Part shown: one piece after another, positions 1 to 9,632 of the stretch
Layout: the number at the start of each line of letters is the position of its first letter
Position numbering within the stretch: the stretch's first letter is position 1
DNA from: Chloroflexota bacterium
Lineage (GTDB): Bacteria > Chloroflexota > Dehalococcoidia > Lucifugimonadales > Lucifugimonadaceae
Reading direction: 5' to 3'
DNA: 64,000 bases
NCBI GenBank assembly: GCA_029262735.1
Contig: JAJCYY010000110.1
Location: 62,001 to 126,000 of the forward strand
The notes under the pieces: model-generated
Databases searched by the model: none
The model's input: only the letters and a program-made list of their open reading frames with translations
What the model was told of the DNA's origin: nothing
Translations under genes and position numbers: made by a program

Positions 1-2463
1 GCACCGACGTTCGAATTCTCCGGTCCGTTCTCGATTTCAGAGAACTCTGCCACCGGATCGACAGTCGGTACTGTGACGGCTACGGATCCACAGTCTGATC
101 CGCTGACTTTCTTCGAACTGGAGCCCGCGGCCGGACAGACCTCGTTCCAGGTCCACGCCCAGACGGGAGCGATCACGGTCGAAGATCCGGCTGCGCTCGA
201 CCGGGAGACCGCGAGTTCACTCATCTACTGGATTGGAGTCACCGATGGAATCTCGGCATCACTGGTAGGGATCGCGATCAACCTGAGTGGTGTCAACGAC
301 AATTCACCGATCGCCCTTGACGGTTTCGCTACGACTTCACCGGGTTTGGCCGTGGCAGTGACACTTAACGGAACGGACGCGGATATCGACCCGGCGCAAC
401 TGCTTGCGATGAGCATCGTTTCTCAGCCCGCCAACGGCTCGGTCAGCGATCCAATCTCGGGAAGCACGACCTCCGCGACCGTTGTCTACACACCGGCGCC
501 CGGCTTCGTGGGCACAGACACGTTCACGTTCGCTGCAAATGACGGTCTGACAGCCAGCGTGCCTGCAACGGTGACCATCACCGTCATTGACGACCCATCT
601 GCCGTTCCGACCCCGACGCCGGTGGCTCCACCGGTTGAGACGCCGACACCTGACCCCACGATCCCAACGGCAACTCCGCTCTCGCCTGGCCGTACTACGG
701 TGCCGAGTCCGGGCGGGGGCAATCCTCCGCCTCCGACGCCGTTCGGCGATCCGCAGGACGCCGTCACAACACCGAGCGCGCCTCGTTTCCTCAGGGCAAA
801 AGCCGGAGACGAATCCGTTGCATTCACCTGGCAGCGGCCACTTTCAGACGGTGGTGTGCCAATCCTCGGATATCGCATCTTCAACATTCACACGGCGCAA
901 CCAACATTTGTAACCGGTGATGTGCTGGATGGCTCTGTTCTCGGCCTCGAAAACGGGATTCCCTACCTGTTCCAGGTTCGCGCTCTCAATGCAGCAGGCT
1001 ATGGTGAAGGCGCGCTGGTTGGTCCCGTTACGCCGCTCACTGGCGAACCTGTCTTGCTGGACGTGCAGGCTTCGGCTCACCCTGACGACACAGTCACGGT
1101 CTGGTGGTTCCCGCCCGAAGGCGACCGGCTAAACCCCGTGTCTCTTTACACATTGTGGGCAGAGGGTGGCGCGGTAGTTGCAACCCTCTCTCCCGGTGAT
1201 CCGCTGATCGTCAATGTGAGCGACTTGGAAGGTGACGTGTGGCACTCCTTCCGCGTGACCGCATCGGACCAAGACGGCGGACTGATCGCCGCCGGGGTGT
1301 CGGATCCTGTATTCCTGCCGCCCACCCTCGCGGCCGACTACGAACCGCTTCCTGACGACGCCATTCTTGTTCCACTCACAGAAGAAGCACGCGCAGAGCT
1401 GCAAATTTCACTCAGATCGGCCGCCGGTGGAGTCGGAACGGTGCTGGACGTACCCGCCGTGCTCACCATCCGGGACGGCGTGGCGGCGATGTTCGTGGGT
1501 ATCGACGATCTGCACCGTGCTCTGACTCTGCCACCCGGGTTCAGTGTCGAATCGGTCCAACTGGCGATTGGGACCGAACTCGAGACCGGCACACACCTGG
1601 AACTCGATATTGCAAGCGACCTTCGCCTATCAGGTGCGACTGAAGTGTTGATCGACCGGACGGGCATCCTGCTTAGCCTGCCTGTGCCAGGGCTGGCACT
1701 CCGACATTCGTTGTCCGGCTCAGGCCAATCAGCCACAGGATTCGAAATCGCCTACTTGCCAGTATCGCTGTCGCCCGGTTTCCTGTTTCAGGCCAGCGTT
1801 TCGGACGAGGTTCCTCTACACGTGAGTGAAGCGCTTGCAGGGCCGTTCCTCAGCGAAATTGCCGGCCTGGTTCAAGTTTCGACGTCAGGAATGAGCCTGT
1901 CGGAAGCTGCGCAGATGCGCTTCGGGTTCACGGTGAGCGGTGCATGGCATGAATCTCAGATAGCGGCTGGGGGCAGCATCGCCGTGGCGAGCGTTGGCAA
2001 CGACGGGCTGATAGTGAACGCGCCAGTGACATGCGAGCCTGTTGTTGACTCTGCCGATATTAAATGTGCAGGTGTAGCAGAAGCGGGAGCTGGCGGAGAT
2101 GTGCACTACGCGCTGCTCTCAGTGTTCGACCTTCCGTCGCCGGCGCCGGAACCGACGAAGCAGCCAGAGCCGACCCAACAGCCGACGCAGCTCGCCGCAC
2201 CAACCGAACCTACTCCAATCCCTTCGCCGTCTCTGGTTGTTGTCGAGGAGCCGACCCCAACGGTCGCGGCGCTGCCATCACCCGGCCCTGTCGCCACCGC
2301 CGAAATCGCTCCAACCCTGGCGCCAGAGGCAACGCCTGGGGCGCCCGTACTTCCCGACTCCGGCGGTGGCGGAACCTCGGCAGTCACCTGGCTAATGTCA
2401 GGAATACTCGGTCTCGTGGTCCTTCGCGGCGCCTTCTACGCGGTCGGCAGAATAAGGGGTTGA
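1..2463 (+). CDS. Large surface protein with cadherin-like and fibronectin III domains, 5'-truncated by window edge
   Basis: The reading frame is open from base 1. A GTG at 73 is possible, but the codons before it already read as part of a cadherin repeat (FSISENSATGSTVGTV), so the gene starts outside the window. In order the visible part has the end of a cadherin repeat, a Big_9/cadherin-like Ig domain (TPAPGFVGTDTFTF near 490-530), a Pro/Thr-rich linker, a fibronectin type III domain (about 775-1050), a long domain I do not recognise, a second Pro/Thr/Glu-rich stalk (about 2130-2340), then LPDSGGGG, a hydrophobic helix and a basic end (RIRG). That C-terminus resembles an LPXTG-type sorting signal with Ser in place of Thr. 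Seen: domain motifs, stalk and C-terminal helix. Inferred: a cell-surface protein anchored at its C-terminus, in adhesion or carbohydrate binding. It ends 31 bases before the convergent hydrolase gene. Confidence 0.8.
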   Translation, partial: APTFEFSGPFSISENSATGSTVGTVTATDPQSDPLTFFELEPAAGQTSFQVHAQTGAITVEDPAALDRETASSLIYWIGVTDGISASLVGIAINLSGVNDNSPIALDGFATTSPGLAVAVTLNGTDADIDPAQLLAMSIVSQPANGSVSDPISGSTTSATVVYTPAPGFVGTDTFTFAANDGLTASVPATVTITVIDDPSAVPTPTPVAPPVETPTPDPTIPTATPLSPGRTTVPSPGGGNPPPPTPFGDPQDAVTTPSAPRFLRAKAGDESVAFTWQRPLSDGGVPILGYRIFNIHTAQPTFVTGDVLDGSVLGLENGIPYLFQVRALNAAGYGEGALVGPVTPLTGEPVLLDVQASAHPDDTVTVWWFPPEGDRLNPVSLYTLWAEGGAVVATLSPGDPLIVNVSDLEGDVWHSFRVTASDQDGGLIAAGVSDPVFLPPTLAADYEPLPDDAILVPLTEEARAELQISLRSAAGGVGTVLDVPAVLTIRDGVAAMFVGIDDLHRALTLPPGFSVESVQLAIGTELETGTHLELDIASDLRLSGATEVLIDRTGILLSLPVPGLALRHSLSGSGQSATGFEIAYLPVSLSPGFLFQASVSDEVPLHVSEALAGPFLSEIAGLVQVSTSGMSLSEAAQMRFGFTVSGAWHESQIAAGGSIAVASVGNDGLIVNAPVTCEPVVDSADIKCAGVAEAGAGGDVHYALLSVFDLPSPAPEPTKQPEPTQQPTQLAAPTEPTPIPSPSLVVVEEPTPTVAALPSPGPVATAEIAPTLAPEATPGAPVLPDSGGGGTSAVTWLMSGILGLVVLRGAFYAVGRIRG

Positions 2464-2494
2464 GCCAGTCGATGTTTGTCGCGCTGACAGGCAC

Positions 2495-3529
2495 TCAGCT
2501 TTTTCCGAGACGTGCCATCTCCACCGCAAACCACAGCGCCATCGAGCCGCCGCGATCGTCCAGGCCGTCTGAGTACGGGCGCTCGAGATATGCGGCAATG
2601 TCGGGCTGCGGCCCTGTCCCAACGCACACATGCTCAAGCTCACAACCTGGACCAATGCGTTGTGCAATCCCGTTCCATGCCCGTTCCGCCACCTCACTCC
2701 ACGCGTCGCCGAGCCAGTCCAGTCGCAGCCCCCGTGCGATCGTGTAGCCGATCATTGAAGTCGCGCTGTGCTCCAGGTACGAATCCGGCCGGTCGACAAC
2801 CTGCCGCCACATCCCGGACTCGTCCTGGAATCGCTTCAAAGCTTCGAGGTGCTTTACGTGCGACGCCAACAACCGGCTCCGATCTGGATGATCGGCCGGC
2901 AGATACGTCAGTGTCTCTGCAAATCCCATCGCAGCAAAAGCGTTGCCGCGTCCCCAGTAGAAGGGCGACTCCTTGCAGTGCCACCACAGGCCATCGTCCT
3001 GCTGCGTGTCGCAAGCCAGCAAAAACGTCACCAGCACGTCCAGGTAACGCTCGTCACCTGTCTGCGCGAACGCACGTCCCAGAACCGTCCCTCCAAAGAA
3101 AAAGTCCTCGACACGAACATCCGTGTCCAGCGGCGGCGCGATCGGCATGTCATCTGACGGCGACTCGAACCTGTCAGCGACGGTGATCAGCAGGTCCAGG
3201 TATCTGCGGTCGCCAGTTGCAGCGTACAACTCATCGGCCCAGCAGATACCTGCGAAGTTTGCGGTGCCGCCGCCATCGTCAAACATCTCAGCACCTTCAG
3301 TCAGCCGCGGCTGAATGATCTTCTCGATATCCGGTACCGGACTATTGCCGCCGTTGGGCCCGCCCAACTCGTGCAGCCTGAGGCGTCCGCTTAGCGCCAC
3401 ACCCTGCGTGTAGACGACCGGATACTCCAGCCCATGGCCGTAGACCCTTGCAAGTCTGCGGGCGGTCGCCAGCGGGTTTGACTGATCGTTGTTCAATCTG
3501 GTTCTCCAATTGGCGCTTGGCACTGGCAC
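2495..3529 (-). CDS. Glycoside hydrolase family 88/105-like protein (unsaturated glucuronyl hydrolase type)
   Basis: About 344 residues with the helical-hairpin pattern of (alpha/alpha)6-barrel hydrolases. Recognisable pieces are WADELYAATGDRRYLD, DDGLWWHC and FYWGRGNAFAAMGFAE, the last matching the conserved GRGN segment of YteR/GH105 and UGL/GH88 enzymes. Family members remove unsaturated uronic acids from oligosaccharides made by polysaccharide lyases, usually in the cytoplasm, and no signal peptide is visible here. The GTG start at 3529 is the longest option; a start a few codons later is possible. It is divergent from the GMC oxidoreductase, with about 80 bases between them for two promoters, and convergent with the surface-protein gene. 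Fold assignment is fairly safe; the substrate is inferred. Confidence 0.65.
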   Translation of the reverse strand: MPVPSANWRTRLNNDQSNPLATARRLARVYGHGLEYPVVYTQGVALSGRLRLHELGGPNGGNSPVPDIEKIIQPRLTEGAEMFDDGGGTANFAGICWADELYAATGDRRYLDLLITVADRFESPSDDMPIAPPLDTDVRVEDFFFGGTVLGRAFAQTGDERYLDVLVTFLLACDTQQDDGLWWHCKESPFYWGRGNAFAAMGFAETLTYLPADHPDRSRLLASHVKHLEALKRFQDESGMWRQVVDRPDSYLEHSATSMIGYTIARGLRLDWLGDAWSEVAERAWNGIAQRIGPGCELEHVCVGTGPQPDIAAYLERPYSDGLDDRGGSMALWFAVEMARLGKS

Positions 3530-3608
3530 GAGCTGCCGTCCTCTGCGCTATGATGCCGCCGATCACAAGGCTCGGTTCCGATTTTGCCAAAGTGTAAAGG
3601 CTGGTCAC

Positions 3609-5171
3609 GTGAAGTACGACGCTATCGTAATTGGCGCAGGCTCTGCAGGCGCGGTCATCGCAGCCCGCCTCACCGAAGATCCATCACGCACCGTCCTCTT
3701 ACTCGAAGCCGGTCCTGACTACCCCGATTTCAGTGAGCTCCCGCCAGAGTTAAAGCACGGTTACGGAGTCGACCGCGACCTCTGGGCGAAGGCGTTCGGC
3801 GATGCAAGCACTCACAACTGGGGCTATCATGCCCGCGCCTCCTCCGAGTCCGAAGACATCATGGTTCCTCGTGGCAAAGTTGTCGGCGGCTCCAGCGCAG
3901 TCAATGCCCAGATATTCCTGCGGGGCATCCCGGAGGACTATGACGACTGGGCGAGCCGCGGCAACACCGGGTGGGGATACCGTGACTTCCTTCCCTACTT
4001 GAGAGAGATCGAGGCGGACCCGGAGGCGGGCGATTTCCACGGCTCAGACGGTCCGATTCCCGTCCGCAGGTTCCCGCATGAAGAGTTCAACCCTGAGCAG
4101 TCTGCGTTCTTCGATGCCTGTCGATCTCTCGGCTATGCAAACAATGCTGACGCCAACACTCCAGACTCTGGCGGCGTCGGCCCAACCCCAATGAACAATC
4201 CTGAGGGTATTCGCTGGAGCACATCGCTCGGATATCTTGATCCCGCACGCCACAGGCTGAACCTGACCATTCGGCCGAACACATCGGTCAAACGCATCAT
4301 GATCGAAGATGGCCGGGCGACGGGCGTGATCGCCGAGTCAGGAGGCGAGACGTTTCAGTTGGCCGCTGAAGAAGTGTTCCTCTGCGCGGGCGCGTACGCT
4401 TCACCGCAGTTGCTCATGCTGTCCGGCATTGGCCCTGCCGATCACCTGAACGAACATGGTATTTCGGTTGTGAAGGACCTTCCCGGCGTTGGCGGAAACC
4501 TGAGAGACCATCCGCAGGTGCAGCTGACCTGGAGCACGAAGCCGGGCCATCAACAGGACCCAATCGCACCTCGAATCCAGGTTTCCCTGCAGTACACGGC
4601 CGCAGGCTCAAACCTTCGAAACGACATCTTCATCCACCCAATGTCGCATGCGGTCACCTCTGGCATCTACACCGTCTCGTCTGGAGAGGAGCCAGGAATT
4701 GGCATGGTCATCGCTCTGTACCTTGCGAAGGGCTCTGGCACAGTGAGGCTGAGGTCGGCTGACCCGGCCGATCAGCCCGACATCAACCTCAACTACCTGA
4801 CAGAGGATGTCGATCGCAGCCGTTTTCGGGAGGCGGTCCGCCTCTGCCTGGAGCTTGCGGAGAACGAAGCGTTTAGTGAAATCGTTGAGGATCTGATCAG
4901 CCCGACTCCCGATGACCTTGCATCGGACGCGGCGCTCGACAACTGGCTGCTGCGCACGGCGCGCACGAGCCATCACGTCTCTGGCACCTGCAAGATGGGC
5001 CCGGTGTCAGACAAGTTGGCGGTCGTCGATCCAGAGTTGCGAGTGCACGGCATCCAGGGGCTGCGGGTTGCCGACGCCTCGATCATGCCGGACTGCATTC
5101 GCGCCAATACCAACGTGACGGTGATAGCGATCGGCGAAAAAGCCGCCGACATGGCGGTTGCGACGGGCTAG
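3609..5171 (+). CDS. GMC-family FAD-dependent oxidoreductase (choline dehydrogenase-like)
   Basis: 520 residues. The N-terminus has the FAD Rossmann motif GAGSAGAVIAARL (residues 9-21) with the acidic end of strand 2 (LLLEAG). GGSSAVNAQIFLRG near residue 95 is the GMC signature, and the C-terminus carries HHVSGTCKMG (catalytic His near 455) and NTNVT (near 500). These enzymes oxidise primary alcohols, sugars or choline to the aldehyde or acid, passing electrons to a quinone, cytochrome or oxygen. I chose GTG at 3609 because it places the Rossmann motif at the usual position and has AAAGG 8 bases upstream; an in-frame start at 3489 would add an unconserved extension overlapping the divergent gene. 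Substrate cannot be read from sequence. Confidence 0.9.
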   Translation: MKYDAIVIGAGSAGAVIAARLTEDPSRTVLLLEAGPDYPDFSELPPELKHGYGVDRDLWAKAFGDASTHNWGYHARASSESEDIMVPRGKVVGGSSAVNAQIFLRGIPEDYDDWASRGNTGWGYRDFLPYLREIEADPEAGDFHGSDGPIPVRRFPHEEFNPEQSAFFDACRSLGYANNADANTPDSGGVGPTPMNNPEGIRWSTSLGYLDPARHRLNLTIRPNTSVKRIMIEDGRATGVIAESGGETFQLAAEEVFLCAGAYASPQLLMLSGIGPADHLNEHGISVVKDLPGVGGNLRDHPQVQLTWSTKPGHQQDPIAPRIQVSLQYTAAGSNLRNDIFIHPMSHAVTSGIYTVSSGEEPGIGMVIALYLAKGSGTVRLRSADPADQPDINLNYLTEDVDRSRFREAVRLCLELAENEAFSEIVEDLISPTPDDLASDAALDNWLLRTARTSHHVSGTCKMGPVSDKLAVVDPELRVHGIQGLRVADASIMPDCIRANTNVTVIAIGEKAADMAVATG

Positions 5172-5340
5172 ACGGCTCGGCTCCAGGCTTCTGTAACAAG
5201 CCCTATCGATTCCCCTCACAGCTCAATCTGCGATATAGTCCAGCGAATCTCTGTCAGGTAGAATTCTTGTTCGGCACGATCACATCGGACCGAACGCTCT
5301 ATTTCGTTTTTTGCAGGCGTATTCCACGTTGGAGCAGTAA

Positions 5341-6756
5341 ATGGTTACAGAAGCTAAGACCGACATCGGACTGCTGGCCCATCTCTATAGGCGAGCAGGC
5401 TTCGGTGCCACACGCGCCGAACTGGTCAAGCAGGCGAGCCGCTCTTACGAAGATGTAGTCGAAGACCTCGTCAATCCGGAGAGGTTTCCTGAGCCGGACG
5501 ATGATCTGCTCACACGCTTCTATCCGCATCTGCAGGCCAACAAGGACAATCCCGGCGTCTGGAACGGTCGCTGGTTCTTCAGGATGATCAACTCCGGGCG
5601 GCCCCTTGAAGAGAAGATGACGCTCTTCTGGCACAGCGTATTTGCAACCGGTTGGACCAAGAGCGAGCACACGCCATCGATGGTCGACCACATCCAGATG
5701 CTGCGCGATAACTGCCTCGAAAACTTCCGCAATCTTCTGCTGCAGATATCCAAAGACCCGGCCATGATCTACTGGCTGGACAACTCCGAGAATCACGGAG
5801 ATTCGATCAACGAGAACTACGGCCGGGAGATCCTCGAACTATTCTCGATGGGAATCGGCGCCTACACCGAAGATGACATCAAGAGTGCTGCTCGAGCATT
5901 TACTGGCTGGTCGTTCCGGCAGCCGCTCCCGCTCTATCCCTGGGGCCACTACGGGAGCGAGTTCCGCTACCTGCCCGAAGACCATGACGACGGCGAGAAG
6001 ACATTCCTCGGCCACACCGGCAACTTCAACGGCGAAGACATCATTGACATCATCGCCAAACAGGAAGCCGCGGCACGTTTCATCTGCCGCCACATCTACA
6101 ACTTCTTTGTCGCAGACGAACCGCAGGTGCCGGCGTGGAGCATCCAGCCCCCGAACGATCCTGAGGCGGTTCAGATCCTCGTCGACGCCTTCCAGGAGTC
6201 GGACGCCGACATTCGACACGTCATGCGGACTCTTTTCAACTCTGAATTCTTCAAGAAGGCCCGCTTCACCCACGTGAAATCGCCCGCCGAGTTTGTCGCC
6301 GGATCGCTCAAACTATCAGGCGCATACCGCGAGGTAGCGCCGGGTCTCCAATCGCTCGAGGGAACGATGATTGCGATGGGCCAGAAGCTGATGGATCCGC
6401 CGAGCGTGGAAGGCTGGCACACCGGAAAAGAGTGGATTGACGGTGGGACACTTACAGAGCGAGTCAACTTTGCCGTCGAGCTCTTCGCCAACACGGCAAA
6501 TGCTGGTGTTCGGGATATCATCGACGGCATAAAAGAGGATGGTTCACCGGTTGAGCCAGAGACATTTGTCGACAGGGCAGTGGAGTTGATGGGTCCGGTC
6601 AACGTGGCAGATATGACCAGGCAGTCGCTGATCGATACTGCCGACGAAGAGGGCGCTCTCGTTTTCGGAAGCGATCACGACTCGGAGCTATCGGAGAAGC
6701 GCATCGTCCGCATGCTGCAACTCATCGTAGCGTCCAGGGAATTCCAGTTCGCCTGA
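5341..6756 (+). CDS. DUF1800 family protein
   Basis: 471 residues. The N-terminus (LLAHLYRRAGFGATRAELVKQ) is the typical opening of DUF1800 proteins; further family blocks are MTLFWHSVFATG, NYGREILELFSMGIGAY and PPSVEGWHTGKEWID. The biochemical role of DUF1800 is not established; the family is nearly always encoded beside a DUF1501 protein, as here (next gene, 69 bases downstream, same strand), so the two probably form an operon and act together. ATG at 5341 follows GGAG at about 5332. No signal peptide is visible, although many homologues are exported. Family assignment is firm; function is open. Confidence 0.9.
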   Translation: MVTEAKTDIGLLAHLYRRAGFGATRAELVKQASRSYEDVVEDLVNPERFPEPDDDLLTRFYPHLQANKDNPGVWNGRWFFRMINSGRPLEEKMTLFWHSVFATGWTKSEHTPSMVDHIQMLRDNCLENFRNLLLQISKDPAMIYWLDNSENHGDSINENYGREILELFSMGIGAYTEDDIKSAARAFTGWSFRQPLPLYPWGHYGSEFRYLPEDHDDGEKTFLGHTGNFNGEDIIDIIAKQEAAARFICRHIYNFFVADEPQVPAWSIQPPNDPEAVQILVDAFQESDADIRHVMRTLFNSEFFKKARFTHVKSPAEFVAGSLKLSGAYREVAPGLQSLEGTMIAMGQKLMDPPSVEGWHTGKEWIDGGTLTERVNFAVELFANTANAGVRDIIDGIKEDGSPVEPETFVDRAVELMGPVNVADMTRQSLIDTADEEGALVFGSDHDSELSEKRIVRMLQLIVASREFQFA

Positions 6757-6825
6757 TAGTCACCTCAAAGAAGATCAGAATCCAGTTATTACAGGCATTT
6801 AAAAGGCACCATAGGGAGAGCCATA

Positions 6826-7992
6826 TTGGCAGCGACTAACGGCCACTCAAACGGAATAATGAAGGAACCGGTCCTGGTTGTTGTGCAGTTGAGCGGCGGC
6901 AACGACTTCATGAACACCGTTGTCCCGTTTACGGAGGGCATCTACCACGACTCACGTCCGCTTGTGCACATTCCGGATGACAAGGTGCTGCCAATCACGG
7001 ACACCCTCGGCTTCCATCCTTCAGCCGCTCCGTTCAGAGACATGTTTAATGACGGCAAGATGGCCGTGATTCAGGGCATCGGCTACGAGAACTCCAGCCG
7101 GTCGCACTTCAGGGCAATGGACATCTGGCACACCTGCGAGCCGGACAAGATCGCAACCGAGGGCTGGCTGGCAAAGGTCGTGCGGGAGATCGACCCGGGC
7201 GGAGAGAACCCGCTGACCGCAGTATCAATGGGGCGAGGCCTTCCAAGGGCACTCGCAGCGCCCGGCGTCGCAGCAACATCCATAGGTGATCTCGATAGCT
7301 ACGGGCTGATGTCACCCGTGCAGGTAGAAGAGGAACGCGCTAAAGACCTCGACGTCTTCAAGCGCATGTACACACCAGCGGTCGGCTCCGGTCTTGTGAT
7401 GGACTACCTGGCGCACACCGGGCAGGACGTGCTCAAGGGCGCAGACATGCTGTCCGTCGCTCCGCAGATGTACACGTCAACGGTTGAATATGCAGACAAT
7501 TCGATCGCGAAGTCACTTCGTGATGTTGCCCGCATACACACAGCCGGACTCGGCACTCGCATCTTCTACACCAATCACATCGGCTACGACCACCACGCGC
7601 AAGAGGTGCCGTCGCATGCGAAGCTACTGACAGAGCTTTCGCAGGCTATCGCAGACTTCCGCGCGGACCTGCGAGAACACGATGCAGATGAAGAGGTGAC
7701 GATACTGGTCTTCACCGAGTTCGGTCGCCGTATTAAGGACAACGGTTCCGGCACCGATCATGGCTCAGGCGGCGGCGCGTTCCTCATTGGTGAGAACGTG
7801 AAAGGTGGCCTGTATTCGGAGTACCCGTCACTGGCTCCGGCCGACTGGCTGTACGGCGAGGACATGAACCACACCATCGACTTCCGATCCATCTACAGCA
7901 CTCTGCTGCAACAGTGGATGGGTCTCGACCCGCAGGAGATCGTCGGAGGAGAGTTCGAGCAGATAAAGCCGTTCGAAAAGACACTGGTGTGA
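6826..7992 (+). CDS. DUF1501 family protein (sulfatase/alkaline-phosphatase-like fold)
   Basis: 388 residues starting at TTG 6826 with AGGGAG 7 bases upstream. Family blocks are VVVQLSGGNDFMNTVVP at the N-terminus, SRSHFRAMDIWHT, GYDHHAQEVPSHAKLL and VLVFTEFGRRIKDNGSGTDHG. DUF1501 proteins share the alkaline-phosphatase/sulfatase superfamily core; many begin with a Tat signal, which this one lacks. Together with the DUF1800 gene upstream it forms the common DUF1800-DUF1501 pair whose substrate is unknown. The 3' end is followed by a repeat-rich intergenic stretch. Confidence 0.9.
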   Translation: MAATNGHSNGIMKEPVLVVVQLSGGNDFMNTVVPFTEGIYHDSRPLVHIPDDKVLPITDTLGFHPSAAPFRDMFNDGKMAVIQGIGYENSSRSHFRAMDIWHTCEPDKIATEGWLAKVVREIDPGGENPLTAVSMGRGLPRALAAPGVAATSIGDLDSYGLMSPVQVEEERAKDLDVFKRMYTPAVGSGLVMDYLAHTGQDVLKGADMLSVAPQMYTSTVEYADNSIAKSLRDVARIHTAGLGTRIFYTNHIGYDHHAQEVPSHAKLLTELSQAIADFRADLREHDADEEVTILVFTEFGRRIKDNGSGTDHGSGGGAFLIGENVKGGLYSEYPSLAPADWLYGEDMNHTIDFRSIYSTLLQQWMGLDPQEIVGGEFEQIKPFEKTLV

Positions 7993-8254
7993 CGATTACT
8001 CCCTCCCTGCCAGGGTGGGAGTTAGAGGGTGGGTTTTAGACTCCCTCTGGTAGGGGCGCTGCTTGCCGCGCCCGGTGCCGACGAAGTCGGCACACGTTTG
8101 TGATCTCAACCGCAGCGGAAGGGTCCTAATGGGCGACACGAGGAAACCGGGAGTTTCTGAATGCCATCGTGAGCCCGTCGAAGGGTCAAGTTCAGAATGA
8201 CAATTTCCCGTCTCGGGCAGCGGAACGAATAAAAAACGTACACGGAGTGATGAC
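7993..8254. repeat. Intergenic repeat-rich stretch
   Basis: No gene seen. The stretch contains a GGGAGTTAGAGGGTGGG block, a GTAGGGGCG...CGCGCCC inverted block, and a terminal module GTCGAAGGGTCAAGTTCAGA plus ATGACA at 8177-8202. Related modules occur at 11867-11891, 12000-12025 and 43277-43303, always between genes. They look like a dispersed palindromic intergenic repeat family. GGAG before 8255 is the ribosome binding site of the next gene. Confidence 0.55.
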
Positions 8255-9256
8255 ATGACCATGCCATACGCGCTGCTTAGAGCAGGCTTCCCGTTTCACC
8301 AGACGATCGGTATGCGCCGCGTCACTACCTATCCCACGGATATTGCCTTCGGCGACGACGGCATGATTTTCACCCTGAACCGCACCGATGGCGCCGGTGG
8401 CGAGATCAGGCGCACGAACTGGGACGATGAGGACCTGGACACCATCGGCAGCGGTTTCGTCTGGCCCGTCCACATGGTCCGTGACGCAGACGAGATCTTC
8501 TACGTCTCCGATGAGGGGAACCACACCATCACAAAATGGGACCGTGATGGCACTAGCAAGGGAAAATGGGGCGAGCAGGGATCGGAAGATGGTCAGCTAA
8601 ACCGGCCGTCCGGTATGGCATTCGACTCTGATGGCAACCTGCTCGTCGCAGACACGCTCAACCACCGCGTCCAGAAGTTCACTCCTGACGGCAAGTTCAT
8701 CAGCAAGTTCGGCTTGTTCGGAGACGCCGCCGGTCAGTTCAACATGCCGTGGGGTCTGGCAGTCGAAGAAGACGGCAACATTCTCGTTGTTGACTGGCGC
8801 AACGACCGAGTTCAGCGGGTTTCGCCTGTGGGCGAGTTCATTGCGGAGTTCGGCAACGGCGGACCGGAGATCACCCGTCTCAATCGACCGGCAGGTATCG
8901 CCGTCGATCACCAGGGCGACATCTACGTCGCAGACCGCAACAATAACCGTGTTGCACAGTTCGATACCACCGGACGATACGTCGATCAGTTCATTGGTGA
9001 CGCCACCCTCTCGAAGAGCGCGCGAACCTACATCATGTCCAATGCGAAGGTTCTGCGAGCTCGAGAGATGACCACGCTGGAAGAGGCGAAACGGCTGCGT
9101 GGCCCGGTATCGGTCAGGTTCAACGGCGCTGACGGCCTCATGTACATCCCGGACTTCGGTTCTCACAGGGTCCAGGTGTACCGGAAAGAGGCGTACGAAC
9201 TGACGCCGGACGAGATCTGGGCAGAGCCGAAGTCGCCCTTCCTCTACACCGTCTGA
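8255..9256 (+). CDS. NHL-repeat beta-propeller protein
   Basis: 333 residues starting at ATG 8255 with GGAG upstream. It has at least five NHL-type blades, each with the pattern 'rPxGhAhDxxGxhhVADxxNxRVQxF' (for example RPSGMAFDSDGNLLVADTL, MPWGLAVEEDGNILVVDW and RPAGIAVDHQGDIYVADR), and a last blade near MYIPDFGSHRVQVY. NHL propellers are binding scaffolds or peptidyl-amidating lyase-like enzymes. There is no signal peptide, so the protein seems cytoplasmic. The gene is in line with the DUF1800/DUF1501 pair and ends 37 bases before the MNT-like gene. Fold is certain; ligand or enzymatic role is not. Confidence 0.85.
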   Translation: MTMPYALLRAGFPFHQTIGMRRVTTYPTDIAFGDDGMIFTLNRTDGAGGEIRRTNWDDEDLDTIGSGFVWPVHMVRDADEIFYVSDEGNHTITKWDRDGTSKGKWGEQGSEDGQLNRPSGMAFDSDGNLLVADTLNHRVQKFTPDGKFISKFGLFGDAAGQFNMPWGLAVEEDGNILVVDWRNDRVQRVSPVGEFIAEFGNGGPEITRLNRPAGIAVDHQGDIYVADRNNNRVAQFDTTGRYVDQFIGDATLSKSARTYIMSNAKVLRAREMTTLEEAKRLRGPVSVRFNGADGLMYIPDFGSHRVQVYRKEAYELTPDEIWAEPKSPFLYTV

Positions 9257-9293
9257 TGGCTCTCAACCCCAACCTCACCGGGCCAGTGCTCTC

Positions 9294-9632
9294 ATGCCGA
9301 TAATGTTCGGCTTCGCAACACAACGCCGTAAAATGCTCGATGCCGAGCTTGAGCGGCTCGTTGCCGAGATGCCGCAGCTTGGCCTCCTCAGGATGTGGGT
9401 CATCGGCGACCTCGCACTGGGACGCGTCACTACAGAGTCGATGCTCGATCTTGTGCTGATCCAGGAGACCGAGGAGATGTGGCAGCGCCGGGCCGACTTC
9501 TGGAACGTTCATCTCAGGCCACGCGTCGGCACTCGGTTCAGCGTCTTCACATCCGAAGAGTTCGATGAAGTGAGCGAATCCGATCCTATGCTGATCTTGG
9601 CAGCGAATGAGGGAGAGCTCGTCTTTGGTTAG
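9294..9632 (+). CDS. MNT-like nucleotidyltransferase-fold protein with degenerate active site
   Basis: 112 residues. WVIGDLALGRVTTESMLDLVLI aligns with the GSxAxGxxxxxSDxDLxV core of minimal nucleotidyltransferases (MNT/MntA), but the usual GS is GD and the first catalytic Asp is Met, leaving only the second Asp. It overlaps the next gene, which encodes a HEPN protein; this is the arrangement of MntA/HepT modules, in which MntA AMPylates and neutralises the HEPN RNase. The missing Asp makes catalysis doubtful, so it may act by binding only. ATG 9303 is an alternative start. Seen: fold motif and overlap. Inferred: antitoxin-like partner. Confidence 0.55.
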   Translation: MPIMFGFATQRRKMLDAELERLVAEMPQLGLLRMWVIGDLALGRVTTESMLDLVLIQETEEMWQRRADFWNVHLRPRVGTRFSVFTSEEFDEVSESDPMLILAANEGELVFG

